Source: Leeuwenhoekiella sp.
Lineage (GTDB): Bacteria > Bacteroidota > Bacteroidia > Flavobacteriales > Flavobacteriaceae
Reading direction: 5' to 3'
Length of the DNA: 64,000 bases
NCBI GenBank assembly: GCA_002708845.1
Contig: PAPI01000024.1
Span: forward strand, 248,001 to 312,000
Shown here: positions 62,314-64,000 of the stretch, in pieces
Numbering within the stretch: position 1 is the stretch's first letter
Layout: the number at the start of each line of letters is the position of its first letter
The notes under the pieces: model-generated
The model's input: the letters and a program-made list of their open reading frames with translations, nothing else
Database searches by the model: none
What the model was told of the DNA's origin: nothing
Program-made: the position numbers and the translations under genes

Positions 62314-62852
62314 ATGAGTAAAAAATAGGATTAAAGGACGCCAACTCTATCGGAATTGGTGAAATGGTTAGCGGCGGAATTTTCGCATTTCTTGGTCTCG
62401 CGGTTTCGTAAGCAAAAGGAGGTACGCCGGTAGCCTTCGCTTTTGCTGGTCTCATCGCCTTGTTAACTGCATATTCATACGCTAAACTTTCAAAAAACCG
62501 CAATGATGACGGTACTTTTGAATTTGTAAACAATCATTTTGGTGAAAGTATATTTTCAGGTGGTATCAATAATCTTCTTTGGCTAAGCTATATTGTGATG
62601 CTGTCATTGTTAATGACATAGGCTATAAAAAGCATAACGAATAAGAGTCAAAAAGATGGATACACACCGCAGCAGGAATTCTGTGCGTTTTGGCGCTCTT
62701 CACCTTGCTCATTCAACAATTTGGTGATAATAAAATCGGAGTACTGGTTTCTGTGAGTATTATACTTTCCTCTTAATTATTGAATTGATCTATCAAAAAA
62801 CACAGGCAAACCAAGCCTAAGTCTCCTATTTTGGCATCAGCAATGAGTCAAA
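62314..62852 (+). pseudogene. Decayed APC-family amino acid permease
   Basis: After a 1-nt loss in the A-run just behind the ATG (MSKK), the frame reads IGLKDANSIGIGEMVSGGIF then AFLGLAVS, a stop, AKGGTPVAFAFAGLIALLTA, YSYAKLSKNRNDDGTFEFVN and SGGINNLLWLSYIVMLSLLMT with a second stop. This is the N-terminal half of an APC-type permease. After a gap the C-terminal end IHTAAGILCVLALFTLLIQQ and IIELIYQKTQANQA is still visible. Frameshift, in-frame stops and an internal deletion make it clearly non-functional. Confidence 0.78.
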
Positions 62853-62901
62853 ATCCTGCAACTGAAATTTTAGCCCTATTTTAGTGCGAAAATGCCAAGG
62901 T

Positions 62902-63855
62902 ATGTCTGCAATGCAACCCCCGGAAACTTATAAAAAACAGGAGTACAATGACTTTGGTCTGGGCGAAAAGGCCACTTCGGGCCATTATCGCGTACTTAAA
63001 AAAGACGGTTCGTTCAATATTCACAAAGACAACGTGCCTTTTCTCGAGCGATTGAATTTCTTCCATACCCTGGTGACGATGTCCTGGCCGCGCTTTTTGC
63101 TGCTCGTGGGGCTTACCTACTTTTGTACAAACCTCCTCTTTGCCTCAATATACGTGAGTATCGGTACCGAAAATTTAACCGGGATAAACGGCATCACGCC
63201 TTTTGAGCGTTTTACCGAAGCTTTCTTTTTTAGCGCACAGACCATTACAACATTAGGTTATGGGCAGGTGGCACCACTAGGTATTCTGGCTAATATTGTA
63301 GCTGCAACCGAGTCTATGCTGGGGCTGTTGGGGTTTGCACTGGCTACCGGTTTAGTTTACGGACGCTTTTCAAAACCTGCAGCAAAATTGAAGTATAGCG
63401 AGCAGGCTGTGGTTGCTCCTTATAAAGACATTAATGGTTTTATGTTTCGGGTGGCAAATCCACATGGTAATCAATTGCTTGAGGTGGAAGCTAAAGTTTC
63501 ACTATCTATATTACGTGAGAATTCAAGCCTACGGGATTTTTATGAGCTGGAATTAGAACGCTCTAAAGTTGTTTTCCTTCCGGCGGTTTGGACCATTGTT
63601 CATCCCATTTCCGGGGACAGTCCATTCTTAAAATTCAAAAGAGAAGAACTCGCGATGGGTGACATTGAGATTATTGTCGTGATTAAGGCTTTTGACGAAA
63701 GCTTCTCGCAATCGGTTTATTCCCGCTCCTCGTATAAGTTTGATGAAATCAAATGGGGTGAAAAATTCATTTACCTGATGTCTCACAAAAATGGCAGAAT
63801 TGCAGTAGATCTGAGTGGATTAAGCACTACAGAAGATGCTGAGCTAAACGCTTAA
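62902..63855 (+). CDS. Inward-rectifier (Kir-type) potassium channel
   Basis: The start is set at the ATG at 62902 (MSAMQPPETYKKQEYNDFG); an ATG 9 nt later and a GTG at 62884 are alternatives. The roughly 317-residue protein has the KirBac layout: a slide-helix region (LERLNFFHTLVTMSWPRF), TM1 (LLLVGLTYFCTNLLFASIYV), a pore with the selectivity filter TLGYGQV, TM2 (ESMLGLLGFALATGLVYGRF) and a C-terminal IRK immunoglobulin-like cytosolic domain (FMFRVANPHGNQLLEVEAKVSL, TIVHPISGDSPF). It conducts K+ inwards. Confidence 0.92.
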   Translation: MSAMQPPETYKKQEYNDFGLGEKATSGHYRVLKKDGSFNIHKDNVPFLERLNFFHTLVTMSWPRFLLLVGLTYFCTNLLFASIYVSIGTENLTGINGITPFERFTEAFFFSAQTITTLGYGQVAPLGILANIVAATESMLGLLGFALATGLVYGRFSKPAAKLKYSEQAVVAPYKDINGFMFRVANPHGNQLLEVEAKVSLSILRENSSLRDFYELELERSKVVFLPAVWTIVHPISGDSPFLKFKREELAMGDIEIIVVIKAFDESFSQSVYSRSSYKFDEIKWGEKFIYLMSHKNGRIAVDLSGLSTTEDAELNA

Positions 63856-63962
63856 AGCCTCGCTACTTCAAATCATAAAACCTTAAGATAAAATTAAAAG
63901 TATCGCAGTTTAGAATTGGTAATTTCAATGGCTAAATGCTTCCGGCGGTTTAAATGCCATCT

Positions 63963-64000
63963 ATGAGAAATACATTACTTCAGTTTATTTACAAATTAGG
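63963..64000 (+). CDS. Possible gene start cut by the window edge
   Basis: An ATG at 63963 opens a frame reading MRNTLLQFIYKL to the end of the window, preceded by a 107-bp gene-free gap after the Kir gene. Too little is visible to tell whether it is real. Confidence 0.25.
   Translation, partial: MRNTLLQFIYKL

Noticed and set aside
62312..62533. Minus-strand open frame over the decayed permease
   Set aside because: The plus strand clearly encodes APC-permease protein fragments; the antisense frame is a by-product.
58216..62880. A classical integron with integrase
   Set aside because: Junctions look attC-like in layout, but the GTTRRRY core is not matched and there is no integrase frame in the window.
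1..64000. CRISPR array, tRNA, rRNA or phage module
   Set aside because: No regularly spaced short direct repeats, no cloverleaf-like sequence and no phage structural genes were seen. The two 50-bp repeats at 32787 and 32992 are only two copies, 205 bp apart.

Overview
The window looks like a chromosomal segment of a marine-type member of the Bacteroidota, most likely Flavobacteriaceae. The signs are two SusC/SusD outer-membrane pairs, a type IX secretion (T9SS) C-terminal sorting domain, many short lipoprotein signals with Cys soon after the hydrophobic stretch, DUF885 and M16 exported peptidases, a few TAnnTTTG-like -7 boxes, and moderately AT-rich DNA. No rRNA, tRNA, CRISPR array, phage or plasmid module was recognised.

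Layout. (1) 1-3283, minus strand: a tightly overlapping operon DUF2891 lipoprotein > NRAMP-like transporter > pxpA > pxpB (cut by the window edge), i.e. 5-oxoproline utilisation with a dedicated transporter. (2) 3402-8000: a membrane protein, a lipoprotein, a strong shared terminator and a two-domain M16 peptidase. (3) 8144-12661, minus strand: a poorly characterised block with a TIR-domain protein, a multi-spanning membrane protein of unknown function, a protein without a known family, a Zn-ribbon membrane protein and an apparent fragment of a paralogue of the last. (4) 12702-17594: comM/YifB, a VOC dioxygenase-like protein, an FAD/NAD(P)-binding protein and an aquaglyceroporin. (5) 17605-32630: a starch/maltodextrin utilisation locus. 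Two GH13 enzymes and a LacI-type regulator point one way; susC-susD-susE-susF and a T9SS-targeted GH13 amylase point the other. A 14-bp perfect palindrome in the divergent gap is the probable operator. (6) 32631-33055: a gene-free spacer with two identical 50-bp repeats, each carrying a GAAA-loop terminator, embedded in a partly duplicated promoter-to-terminator unit. (7) 33056-46916: ClC channel, small proteins, the operon tilS > dsbD > cocE > DUF885, a SulP transporter with a TTG start, an LpxR-like deacylase and a fatty acid hydroxylase. (8) 47047-53680: an orphan SusCD pair, convergent with a two-gene operon of a dipeptide epimerase and an alpha-oxoamine synthase-like enzyme. (9) 53813-58219: MBL-rhodanese sulfur enzyme, small hydrophobic ORFs and cydAB. 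(10) 58220-62880: an AT-rich accessory island with one-gene cassette-like units bounded by short inverted repeats, an internally deleted IS1182-like transposase element, an esterase-TPR protein, and two decayed genes including an APC-type amino acid permease. (11) A Kir-type potassium channel closes the window.

The least explained parts, and the best places to look for something new, are the TIR/membrane-protein block (8.1-12.7 kb), the twin 50-bp repeat/terminator units (32.6-33.0 kb) and the cassette-like island (58.2-62.9 kb). All functional statements come from reading motifs by eye; no database search was run.
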